A DNA stretch of 57,698 bases from a virus. The DNA is taken from IMG/VR virus record IMGVR_UViG_3300020109_001608, positions 1-57,698 of that record. The stretch is one strand, 5' to 3'. The position numbers and the translations under genes were made by a program. Of this stretch, positions 40,927-48,160 are shown in pieces (within the stretch, counting starts at the first letter, position 1; every line of letters begins with the position of its first letter). Below the pieces are notes generated by a model. That model worked only from the letters and a program-made list of their open reading frames with translations. It did no database searches and was not told the origin of the DNA.

Positions 40927-41684
40927 TTAACACCTTTGATTATCCAAAACTACATGAAGAGTTTGTGAGTGCTAAACCATTCTCTCATGCAGTGATGGAT
41001 AATTTTTTTGATGAAGAAACAGCACTCACATTAAGTCATGAGTTTCCTGATTATCAATCAAACATATGGCATGTTTATGATAATCCACTAGAGAAAAAGA
41101 AAACATGTAACTCCTGGAATCTATTTTCAAAAAATCTTTACACTACTTTCTGTTATCTAAATTCTCCTGAATTCATATCAAAACTTAAGAAGATCACTGG
41201 TATTAAAAAACTTTATCCTGATGTTGGATTGCATGGTGGTGGATTGCACATTCATGGATGTGGTGATAAACTGAACGTCCATCTTGATTACTCCATACAC
41301 CCAAAACTTAAATTGCAAAGAAAACTTAATCTAATCATTTATCTTGGTGAAAACTGGAACCCAGAATGGGGTGGACAATTAGAACTTTGGTCTTCAGATA
41401 AAAAACAGTGCATCACATCTATTGATACTTTGTTTAATCGTGCAGTCATTTTTGATACAACACAGAATTCTTATCATGGATTACCCAATCCTCTGTCTTG
41501 TCCACAGGATTATTATCGTAAGAGTTTAGCAGTTTATTATCTAACTGATCCACCAAAAAATTGTCCAACACATTCAAAGGCAATTTACATTCCAACAGAA
41601 GAACAAAAAAACGATCCTAAAGTTCAAGAAATCATTCGCAAAAGAGCAAGTATGATGACTGCAAGTGAGGTTTATCGAACATGA
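40923..41684 (+). CDS. 2OG-Fe(II) oxygenase, prolyl-4-hydroxylase type
   Basis: A 253-residue protein. LHIHGCGDKLNVHLDYSIHP contains the H-x-D pair. RKLNLIIYLGENWNPEWGGQ, then LELW, is the standard central strand with G-G-x-L. FNRAVIFDTTQNSYHGLPNP gives the distal His, and YYRKSLAVYYLTDPP gives the 2OG Arg/Lys region. This is the classical 2OG-FeII_Oxy_3 layout. A leading helix pair (EETALTLSHEFPDYQ) and a trailing charged tail (EEQKNDPKVQEIIRKRASMM) frame it. It overlaps the heptose-module start by four bases, tying oxygenase and sugar-nucleotide genes together. Confidence 0.8.
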   Translation: MINTFDYPKLHEEFVSAKPFSHAVMDNFFDEETALTLSHEFPDYQSNIWHVYDNPLEKKKTCNSWNLFSKNLYTTFCYLNSPEFISKLKKITGIKKLYPDVGLHGGGLHIHGCGDKLNVHLDYSIHPKLKLQRKLNLIIYLGENWNPEWGGQLELWSSDKKQCITSIDTLFNRAVIFDTTQNSYHGLPNPLSCPQDYYRKSLAVYYLTDPPKNCPTHSKAIYIPTEEQKNDPKVQEIIRKRASMMTASEVYRT

Positions 41685-42079
41685 AAGTATTTGTAAATGG
41701 TACTTTTGATGTACTTCATAGAGGTCATTTAGAACTTTTAAATTTTGCAAAATCATGTGGTGATTATTTGATCGTTGCAATTGACACTGATGATCGAGTC
41801 AAAGAAAAGAAGGGTTTAACACGACCAATATATACTCAAGATGAAAGAAAATTCTTCTTAAATATGTTAAAACCTGTAAATCAGGTTGAAATATTTTCAA
41901 CTGATGAAGAACTAGAAGAATTGATAAAAGGTTTCAATCCTGATATAATGATTGTGGGTTCTGATTGGAAAGATAAACCAGTTATTGGTTCTCAGTATGC
42001 AAAGAGATTAATTTTTTTTGATAGAATAGATGACTACTCAACAACAAACATCATTCAAAGTATTATTAATTGGAGATAG
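41681..42079 (+). CDS. HldE C-terminal-type nucleotidyltransferase (D-glycero-beta-D-manno-heptose 1-phosphate adenylyltransferase)
   Basis: A 132-residue protein. NGTFDVLHRGHLELLNFAKS carries the H-x-G-H nucleotidyltransferase motif. DYLIVAIDTDDRVKEKKGLT and RPIYTQDERKFFLNMLKPVN follow. DIMIVGSDWKDKPVIGSQYA and DDYSTTNIIQSI are typical of the HldE/RfaE2 branch (the STTxII ending) rather than glycerol-3-phosphate cytidylyltransferases. It would convert heptose 1-phosphate and ATP to ADP-heptose. The kinase domain that is fused to it in many bacteria follows as a separate gene overlapping by 50 bases. The exact sugar is inferred from similarity and the neighbouring HldD. Confidence 0.7.
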   Translation: MKVFVNGTFDVLHRGHLELLNFAKSCGDYLIVAIDTDDRVKEKKGLTRPIYTQDERKFFLNMLKPVNQVEIFSTDEELEELIKGFNPDIMIVGSDWKDKPVIGSQYAKRLIFFDRIDDYSTTNIIQSIINWR

Positions 42080-42785
42080 TTGCACTGATAAGTATGTTTA
42101 TGGTGAAGTAAAGAGACTTAATCCAGAGGCACCTGTCCCTATTTTGAATTATAAACGAACTGAAGTACGTGAAGGAATGTGCTGGAATGTTTATAATAAT
42201 CTTTGTGCATTTGGTTTAGAAGTTTATATGTTAACAAATAAAGAAAAGATAGTAAAGACCAGATATATTGATGAAAAAACAAATCAACAGATTCTGAGAC
42301 TGGATGAAGAAGTCAAAGTTGAATCAATGACTTATGATATTCCAAAAGAAAAGTATGATGCAATTGTAGTCAGTGATTATAATAAAGGATTTGTAACGTC
42401 AGATAAACTATTTCATATCGTTTATAATGCAAAATGTCCTGTTTTCATTGATAGTAAGAAAAGTAATCTACCAACATATAATTGCTACATCAAGATTAAT
42501 GACCTTGAACATCAGAAACTCAAGGGTTCATACAACAATCTAATCATTACTCGTGGTGCCTCTGGAGCAGAATATGAGGGCGTCCTATATCCAGGTGAAA
42601 AAGTCAGCGTTTATGACGTTGTGGGGGCAGGAGACACTTTCTTAGCTGCCCTTACCTACGGATACCTAAAATATGGTAGAATAGAGAACGCAATCCCATT
42701 TGCAAATAAGGCATCAGCGATTGCTGTATCTCATCCAGGAACTTATGTACTAAACCAAAATGATGTTGAAAGTTTACGTAATTGA
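42030..42785 (+). CDS. HldE N-terminal-type (PfkB/RfaE1) sugar kinase
   Basis: A 251-residue protein. FKVLLIGDSCTDKYVYGEVK, then RLNPEAPVPILNY, matches the start of RfaE1/HldE kinases (G-D-x-x-x-D-x-Y-x-x-G, then R-x-x-P-E-A-P-V-P). YDAIVVSDYNKGFVTSDKLF, LIITRGASGAEYEG and VSVYDVVGAGDTFLAALTYG supply the lid and the catalytic D-V-V-G-A-G-D-T-F of PfkB kinases. It is about 65 residues shorter than bacterial HldE kinase domains. The missing part lies around residue 70, where EKIVKTRYIDE follows early. It would phosphorylate heptose 7-phosphate at O1. Gene order (transferase before kinase) is the reverse of the fused protein. Confidence 0.7.
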   Translation: MTTQQQTSFKVLLIGDSCTDKYVYGEVKRLNPEAPVPILNYKRTEVREGMCWNVYNNLCAFGLEVYMLTNKEKIVKTRYIDEKTNQQILRLDEEVKVESMTYDIPKEKYDAIVVSDYNKGFVTSDKLFHIVYNAKCPVFIDSKKSNLPTYNCYIKINDLEHQKLKGSYNNLIITRGASGAEYEGVLYPGEKVSVYDVVGAGDTFLAALTYGYLKYGRIENAIPFANKASAIAVSHPGTYVLNQNDVESLRN

Positions 42786-43098
42786 TATTGACGGTACAAT
42801 CTGCAATAAAGATTTGTGTCGCAATGATTGTGATTATCATACTAGTGTCCCCAAACTAGATCGAATTAAACAAATTAATTCTCTGTATGATCAAGGACAC
42901 ACAATCAAATACTTTACTGCGAGAGGAATGGGAAGACACAAAGACTCTAGAATTTTGGCGCATAAAGAGTTCTATGATCTAACTCATTTGCAATTAAAAT
43001 CTTGGGGTTGTAAATTTCATGAACTTATTTTGGGTAAACCAAGTGGTGATATATACATTGATGATAAAGGTATGAATGCAGATGACTTCTTCAATTGA
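42760..43098 (+). CDS. HAD-like phosphatase
   Basis: A 112-residue protein. YVIDIDGTIC is HAD motif I (D-x-D-G-T). GHTIKYFTARGMGRHKDSRI includes the motif II Thr (F-T-A-R-G). LGKPSGDIYIDDKGMNADDF gives the motif III Lys and the motif IV acidic pair. It is of the small, cap-poor kind found in capsule and LPS clusters, not the GmhB type by sequence, although it could fill the dephosphorylation step of a heptose pathway. The ATG at 42760 or 42763 is possible. It overlaps the kinase gene by 26 bases and the cupin by 23. Confidence 0.65.
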   Translation: MMLKVYVIDIDGTICNKDLCRNDCDYHTSVPKLDRIKQINSLYDQGHTIKYFTARGMGRHKDSRILAHKEFYDLTHLQLKSWGCKFHELILGKPSGDIYIDDKGMNADDFFN

Positions 43099-43441
43099 TA
43101 TTATTTCTAAAGGATGGGGATTTGAAAAAGTAATTTGTAATTCTCCGGAATATTGTGGTAAACTTTTATATTTTATTAAAGGTAAGAAGTGTTCATGGCA
43201 TTATCACAAACTTAAAGACGAAACCTTTTATATTCAGTCAGGCAAAATTCTTTTGAAATATTATGATGAAGACGATATTGCCTTTGCACATGATATTATT
43301 CTGAATAAAGGAGATAGTTTTCACGTTTATCGTGGATTACGTCATCAAATGTTTGCTCTCGAAGACACGGAACTATTTGAGTTCTCTACGCAACATTTTG
43401 ATGATGATAGTTATAGAGTCATAATTGGAGATACTCTTTAA
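43076..43441 (+). CDS. Cupin-fold protein, sugar-isomerase/epimerase-like
   Basis: A 121-residue protein (ATG at 43076, or at 43082 two codons later). GWGFEKVICNSPEYCGKLLY, KKCSWHYHKLKDETFYIQSG and LNKGDSFHVYRGLRHQMFAL are the two cupin motifs, G-x(5)-H-x-H-x(4)-E and G-x(5)-P/H-x-G-x-x-H. The metal ligands H-x-H, E and the late His are visible. The pattern is close to mannose-6-phosphate isomerase type II tails and sugar cupins. It may shape a sugar nucleotide made by the adjacent genes. It is the last + strand gene of the block. Its end overlaps the convergent epimerase by 23 bases. Confidence 0.65.
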   Translation: MQMTSSIDIISKGWGFEKVICNSPEYCGKLLYFIKGKKCSWHYHKLKDETFYIQSGKILLKYYDEDDIAFAHDIILNKGDSFHVYRGLRHQMFALEDTELFEFSTQHFDDDSYRVIIGDTL

Positions 43442-44198
43442 CTGATTTAAACTGATAATCAAACAAATTATTAGCACAGGTATAAGTTTGATATTTACCC
43501 ACAAGATGGTCTGGAAATGGAATGTATTCTATTTCACCATCTTCTTTTTGTGCAATGAATTCAGCAACTTCTTGAAAACTAATTGGTTTACCAGTCCCCA
43601 AGTCATAAATTCCAGACGGTGCTTCATTATTCAAAACAATATTTACAATATCATCAACGCATATAAAATCGCGCAGAAACTTATCAGAACCTTCAAAAAG
43701 TTTTAGTTTACCAGTTTCTCTTATTTGTTTTGTAAATTTTGAAATTGGTGATGCTTGATCTTCCTTATGATCTTCTCCTATACCATATACATTAAAGTAT
43801 CTAAATCCTTGAATAGAAGAAAACCTGTCTAGATTATCTTGCACAAAATAATCAATCTGCAACTTGGTGATTGCATAATAATTCAATGGATTAATTTGTC
43901 CATTTGTGTTTCCATAAACAGATGCAGATGATGCATACTTGACTGGAATTTGATATTGAATTGCACGTTCAAATAATTGCAAAGTGAACTCAACATTATG
44001 ATGATGTAGAGTACGAATGTTGCGTTCTGTTGTTGATGAAATTGCTCCTTGATGAAGAATTAAAGAGACTTCATTCCAACGATCAAAGGAGGATAAGAAT
44101 CTAAAGCAATCATCTTTTTCAACTTCAATGACTGGTTCTTGAAGACACGAAAGAAAGTTTTGTCCAATAAAACCTTTTGATCCAGTAAGAATTATCAT
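43419..44198 (-). CDS. hldD: ADP-L-glycero-D-manno-heptose 6-epimerase (HldD-like)
   Basis: A 259-residue short-chain NAD(P)-dependent epimerase. MIILTGSKGFIGQNFLSCLQ is the G-x-x-G-x-x-G NAD site. KYASSASVYGNTNG gives the catalytic Ser region. NYYAITKLQIDYFV is Y-x-x-x-K. KLFEGSDKFLRDFICVDDIV and IEYIPFPDHLVGKYQTYTCA are strongly HldD-like and much less typical of UDP-glucose epimerases. Bacterial HldD is about 310 residues, so this copy is shorter. It is the only clear gene on the minus strand, convergent with the cupin, and its start is about 60 bases from the next + gene. It would complete ADP-L-heptose formation. Confidence 0.75.
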   Translation of the reverse strand: MIILTGSKGFIGQNFLSCLQEPVIEVEKDDCFRFLSSFDRWNEVSLILHQGAISSTTERNIRTLHHHNVEFTLQLFERAIQYQIPVKYASSASVYGNTNGQINPLNYYAITKLQIDYFVQDNLDRFSSIQGFRYFNVYGIGEDHKEDQASPISKFTKQIRETGKLKLFEGSDKFLRDFICVDDIVNIVLNNEAPSGIYDLGTGKPISFQEVAEFIAQKEDGEIEYIPFPDHLVGKYQTYTCANNLFDYQFKSVKEYLQL

Positions 44199-44222
44199 TG
44201 TTTTTGATTAATTATAACAGCA

Positions 44223-44229
44223 ATAAATA
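44223..44229 (+). promoter_or_regulatory. T4-like late promoter (ATAAATA)
   Basis: ATAAATA lies in the 61-base gap between the divergent hldD-like gene and the first large RCC1 fibre, 30 bases before that fibre's ATG. A promoter for the minus-strand gene should also lie here or inside the fibre, but I do not see a clear one. Confidence 0.65.
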
Positions 44230-44259
44230 ATAAAAGCAACTAGAAGTATAATAGTTATA

Positions 44260-45957
44260 ATGTCTGTAACTAAAGCTCAACTCTTATCCCCAGTAGGAAT
44301 TGTTACTGCATCAGGCGTAAATGTAAGCGGTACGATTACTGCTACTAGTTTTTCAGGTAGCGGTGCAAATTTAACTGGGGTTGGCGTTACAGCAGGGGCA
44401 AGTGTTAATACATCAGGTATTATTACAGCAGTTAGTTTTTCTGGTGATGGAAGTAATTTAAGTGGTATTGGTATTGGATCTACTGCAAATGTTGCTACAA
44501 CAGGAATTATCACAGCATCAAAGTTTTCTGGAAGTGGTATCGGATTAACAAACATTGGTGGACCTATCGCAGGATTGGTTTATAGTCCACCCATTGGTGC
44601 TACGGGTATTGGTTCATTATCCAATATTTCAATTACATTCAGTAAACCAATTCAAGCAGGTGTTGGTACAATTACTTTAAGAACTGATAGTGCGACTGGT
44701 TCAATTATTGAAAGTTTTGATGTTGGAACAAGTTCCTCTATTAGTATTAGTGGAGCAAAACTGATTATTGACCCAACAAGTAATCTAGGTGCAGGTACAA
44801 CGCATTATGTTGTAATTCCAGCAGGAGCACTGAAAGATACTTATGCTGGTATTTCAAGTAATGTAGGTATTACCAGTTATTATTTTAGAACACAACAAAT
44901 TGATTATTCTTTATTTGCATGGGGGTATAATGTTCTTGGGGCATTAGGACAAAATGATACTACAACTCGTTCATCACCAATACAAATTCCAGGAACACAG
45001 TGGAATAAAGTTACTGATGGGTACTCAAGTTTACTAGCAACTAAAACAGATGGAACGTTGTGGGCATGTGGATACAATAATTTCGGTGAACTAGGTCAGA
45101 ATGATCAAGTAAATTATTCATCACCAAGACAAATTCCAGGAACACAGTGGAGTTCTTTGGATGCAGATAATTATGTATTTTTAGCAACTAAAACAGATGG
45201 AACGTTGTGGGGATGTGGAAATAACGGTTATGCAGCATTAGGACAAAACAATCAAACATATTATTATTCATCACCAGTACAAATTCCAGGAACACAATGG
45301 AGATCTGTGCATGCTGGGGGTTTGCATACGCTAGCAACTAAAACTGATGGAACTTTATGGGCGTGGGGACATGCTCCCCAAGGACAACTAGGGCAAAATG
45401 ATACAGTACCACGTTCATCACCAAGACAAATTCCAGGAACACAATGGAATACAGCTTCCGTTGGATATTATAGTTCAATAGCGACAAAAACCGATGGAAC
45501 CTTGTGGGTTTGGGGCGATGCTTCTTATGGAGTTTTAGGACAAAATGATGTAGCAAATCGTTCATCACCAAGACAAATTCCAGGAACACAGTGGTCCGTA
45601 ATTCAATCTGTATATCATGCTCAAGGATCAATGTTCGCAACTAAAACAGATGGAACGTTGTGGGCATGGGGATATAATTATCGGGCAATTCTTGGACAAA
45701 ATGATATAACAGATCGTTCATCACCAAGACAAATTCCAGGAACACAGTGGAGATCTATAAGCAGCAGATATCGACATGTTGTAGCAACAAAAACTGATGG
45801 AACATTATGGTCATGGGGATCTAATGCTTTCGGTAAATTAGGATTGAATAATACAACATATTGCTCATCGCCGGTACAAATTCCAGGAACCACATGGAGT
45901 TCTATGGTTACAGCTGGTACTTTCAATTCATTCGCTATTAAAGAAACATCATCATAA
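44260..45957 (+). CDS. Tail fibre: shaft + Big_5-like Ig domain + RCC1 propeller (copy 4, N-terminal type A)
   Basis: A 565-residue protein. Residues 1-105 are shaft repeats (TSGIITAVSFSGDGSNLSGI, TTGIITASKFSGSGIGLTNI). Residues about 108-215 are a Big_5-like Ig domain (VYSPPIGATGIGSLSNISIT, FSKPIQAGVGTITLRTDSAT, GTTHYVVIPAGALKD). Residues about 218-565 are seven RCC1 blades opening at LFAWGYN, LWACGYN, LWGCGNN, LWAWGHA, LWVWGDA, LWAWGYN and LWSWGSN. Cysteines occur in blades 2 and 3. Blade 7 shares 79 identical bases with blade 2 of the gene at 48161. Blade 4 shares 62 with blade 1 of the gene at 28121. It starts MSVTKAQLLSPVG, an adaptor type shared with the genes at 50320 and 52038. Confidence 0.8.
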   Translation: MSVTKAQLLSPVGIVTASGVNVSGTITATSFSGSGANLTGVGVTAGASVNTSGIITAVSFSGDGSNLSGIGIGSTANVATTGIITASKFSGSGIGLTNIGGPIAGLVYSPPIGATGIGSLSNISITFSKPIQAGVGTITLRTDSATGSIIESFDVGTSSSISISGAKLIIDPTSNLGAGTTHYVVIPAGALKDTYAGISSNVGITSYYFRTQQIDYSLFAWGYNVLGALGQNDTTTRSSPIQIPGTQWNKVTDGYSSLLATKTDGTLWACGYNNFGELGQNDQVNYSSPRQIPGTQWSSLDADNYVFLATKTDGTLWGCGNNGYAALGQNNQTYYYSSPVQIPGTQWRSVHAGGLHTLATKTDGTLWAWGHAPQGQLGQNDTVPRSSPRQIPGTQWNTASVGYYSSIATKTDGTLWVWGDASYGVLGQNDVANRSSPRQIPGTQWSVIQSVYHAQGSMFATKTDGTLWAWGYNYRAILGQNDITDRSSPRQIPGTQWRSISSRYRHVVATKTDGTLWSWGSNAFGKLGLNNTTYCSSPVQIPGTTWSSMVTAGTFNSFAIKETSS

Positions 45958-45960
45958 ATA
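45954..45960 (+). promoter_or_regulatory. T4-like late promoter in a repeated cassette
   Basis: ATAAATACCTAAAAAACGATAATG runs into the next gene. The same box recurs with small changes at 48140, 50302, 52020, 53705 and 55884, always starting in or just after the previous stop codon. Confidence 0.75.
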
Positions 45961-45974
45961 CCTAAAAAACGATA

Positions 45975-48143
45975 ATGGCGTTAAACTTTCCTGATAGTCC
46001 TTCACTAAATGACTTATACACTGACCCAACAACAGGGTTTACATATCAGTGGAATGGTGAAGTATGGAAAAGTGCAGTATTATCAAATCCGGATTCAATC
46101 AAAGAACTTACAGATATTTCATCATCATTTAATGGTATAACAACATCATTTTCACTAGCAATATCAGGCAATTCAGTTACACCAACCAATGCACAACAAC
46201 TAATTATTAATCTTGGTGGTGTAATTCAAAATGCAGGAAATGATTATACAGTTTCTGGTAGCACACTTTACTTCACAACACCACCATCATCAGGGCTTAC
46301 ATTCACTGGAATATTTGTTGGATCTGCATTAGCATTAAACACAGTATCATCTTATGCAGTAGAACCACAAGACTTAACAACAGGTGGTCCTTCATGGAAT
46401 ACTTCTGGTGATGTAAGAATTTCTGGTGTCGGTACAGTTTCTAATACTGGATCAGCAACCACAGCACTGTATGTTGCTGGTGGTGCTAGAATTACTGGTA
46501 TTCTAACTGTTGGTTCATCAAGCGTCACAATCAATGGTGTTACTGATAGAATTAGTGTAGGAACTGGATTAACAATCAGTTCATCAGGTATCACTGCTGG
46601 TGTAATTACTGCGACAACATTCTATGGTGATGGTAGCAATCTAACAGGTGTTGGTGTTGGATCCACAGCAAACATCAATACAACTGGTATTATTACTGCA
46701 TCATACTTCTATGGATCTGGTATTGGAATTACAAATGCAGGTCCATTAGGTAGAATTACACCAATTTCTTATTCACCTGCGATTGGTGCGACAAATCAAA
46801 GTCCTGATGTAAGTGTTGTAATTACTTTCAATAAACCACTGGTGGCTGCTGCCGGAACAATTACCATTAGAAGTGGAAGTGCATCAGGATCAATTGTTGA
46901 AAGTTTTGATGTTCAGACAAGCCCACTTTTAAGTATCAGTGGTGGTGTTCTTACAATTAATCCAACGGACTCAACAATTGGTACTGGAACAACTTATTTC
47001 GTTGTTGTACCTGAAAATGCATATAAAGATATTTTAGGTTCTTCTGGTAACGTAGGAATTACAACTTATAGTTTTACAACTGCAACACAATTCTTGCAGT
47101 TGTTTTCAACAGGTCAAAATCACACTGGACAATTGGGTCAAAATGATAGAACATATCGTTCATCACCAATACAAATTCCAGGTATTCAATGGTCTCGTAT
47201 TTCTAGTGGTGCGGATTTTGGTTTTGGAATAAAAACAGATGGAACCTTATGGGCATGGGGCAATAATCAATCTTCTAGATTAGGACAAAATAGTACTACA
47301 CAATATTCATCGCCAAGACAAATTCCTGGGACACAATGGAGTGAAGTTGGTGGCGCTTATAATATTGGAATAGCTAAAAAAACAGATAATACTTTATGGG
47401 TTTGGGGACAGAATAATAGAGGAAACTTAGGTCAAAATGATATAACTTATTATTCATCACCAAGACAAATTCCAGGAACACAGTGGAATACGTTTTCTTC
47501 ATGCTATTTTACAATTTTTGCAACTAAAACAGATGGAACTTTATGGTCATGGGGAAGTAATCAGTACGGAGAATTAGGTATCAATCTTAGTGGTCAATAT
47601 CGTTCATCACCAACACAAATTCCAGGAACACAATGGGGATCTTTGGGTGGGGGAGGATATCATATGTCGGCAACAAAAACTGACGGAACTTTATGGGCAT
47701 GGGGTTATAATGGAAATGGAAATTTAGGTCTCAACGATACCGCAAATCGTTTATCACCTGTTCAAGTTCCAGGAACACAATGGAACAATACTGTATCTGT
47801 AAATTATGTGGGAATGTTCACTAGAAGTAATGGGACATTGTGGTCTTGTGGTTATAATAACTTTGGTGCATTAGGACAAAATGATAGAACACAATACTCA
47901 TCACCAAGACAAATTCCAGGAACACAGTGGGATATATCATTAGTTGATGGTTCTTCAAGTGCATTCCATACAATAGCGAAAAAAACAGACGGAACATTAT
48001 GGATGTGGGGTCAAGGTTCTACTGGACAATTAATACAAAACAGTCCAATAGATCTTTCATCGCCAGTTCAAGTTCCAGGAACACAGTGGACACGCGCAGC
48101 CACAGGGTATAGACATTCCTTCGTAATGAAATCAGTAACATAA
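45975..48143 (+). CDS. Tail fibre: structured N-terminus + Big_5-like Ig domain + RCC1 propeller (copy 5, type B)
   Basis: A 722-residue protein. The type B N-terminus is MALNFPDSPSLNDLYTDPTT, then YQWNGEVW, shared with the genes at 48161 and 53726. Residues about 45-115 are a beta domain (SFNGITTSFSLAISGNSVTP, VIQNAGNDYTVSGSTLYFTT). Residues about 150-240 are shaft (TALYVAGGARITGILTVGSS). Residues about 262-365 are Big_5-like (DVSVVITFNKPLVAAAGTIT). Seven blades then open at LFSTGQN, LWAWGNN, LWVWGQN, LWSWGSN, LWAWGYN, LWSCGYN and LWMWGQG. The fourth and seventh depart from G-Q-N (GINLSG and LIQNS). One blade has KTDNT and one has RSNGT. Confidence 0.8.
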   Translation: MALNFPDSPSLNDLYTDPTTGFTYQWNGEVWKSAVLSNPDSIKELTDISSSFNGITTSFSLAISGNSVTPTNAQQLIINLGGVIQNAGNDYTVSGSTLYFTTPPSSGLTFTGIFVGSALALNTVSSYAVEPQDLTTGGPSWNTSGDVRISGVGTVSNTGSATTALYVAGGARITGILTVGSSSVTINGVTDRISVGTGLTISSSGITAGVITATTFYGDGSNLTGVGVGSTANINTTGIITASYFYGSGIGITNAGPLGRITPISYSPAIGATNQSPDVSVVITFNKPLVAAAGTITIRSGSASGSIVESFDVQTSPLLSISGGVLTINPTDSTIGTGTTYFVVVPENAYKDILGSSGNVGITTYSFTTATQFLQLFSTGQNHTGQLGQNDRTYRSSPIQIPGIQWSRISSGADFGFGIKTDGTLWAWGNNQSSRLGQNSTTQYSSPRQIPGTQWSEVGGAYNIGIAKKTDNTLWVWGQNNRGNLGQNDITYYSSPRQIPGTQWNTFSSCYFTIFATKTDGTLWSWGSNQYGELGINLSGQYRSSPTQIPGTQWGSLGGGGYHMSATKTDGTLWAWGYNGNGNLGLNDTANRLSPVQVPGTQWNNTVSVNYVGMFTRSNGTLWSCGYNNFGALGQNDRTQYSSPRQIPGTQWDISLVDGSSSAFHTIAKKTDGTLWMWGQGSTGQLIQNSPIDLSSPVQVPGTQWTRAATGYRHSFVMKSVT

Positions 48144-48146
48144 ATA
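48140..48146 (+). promoter_or_regulatory. T4-like late promoter in a repeated cassette
   Basis: ATAAATA overlaps the stop of the upstream fibre. From 48148 the following 59 bases are identical to those from 53713, so promoter-proximal leader and adaptor-coding DNA are duplicated together. Confidence 0.75.
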
Positions 48147-48160
48147 CCTAAAAAACGATA

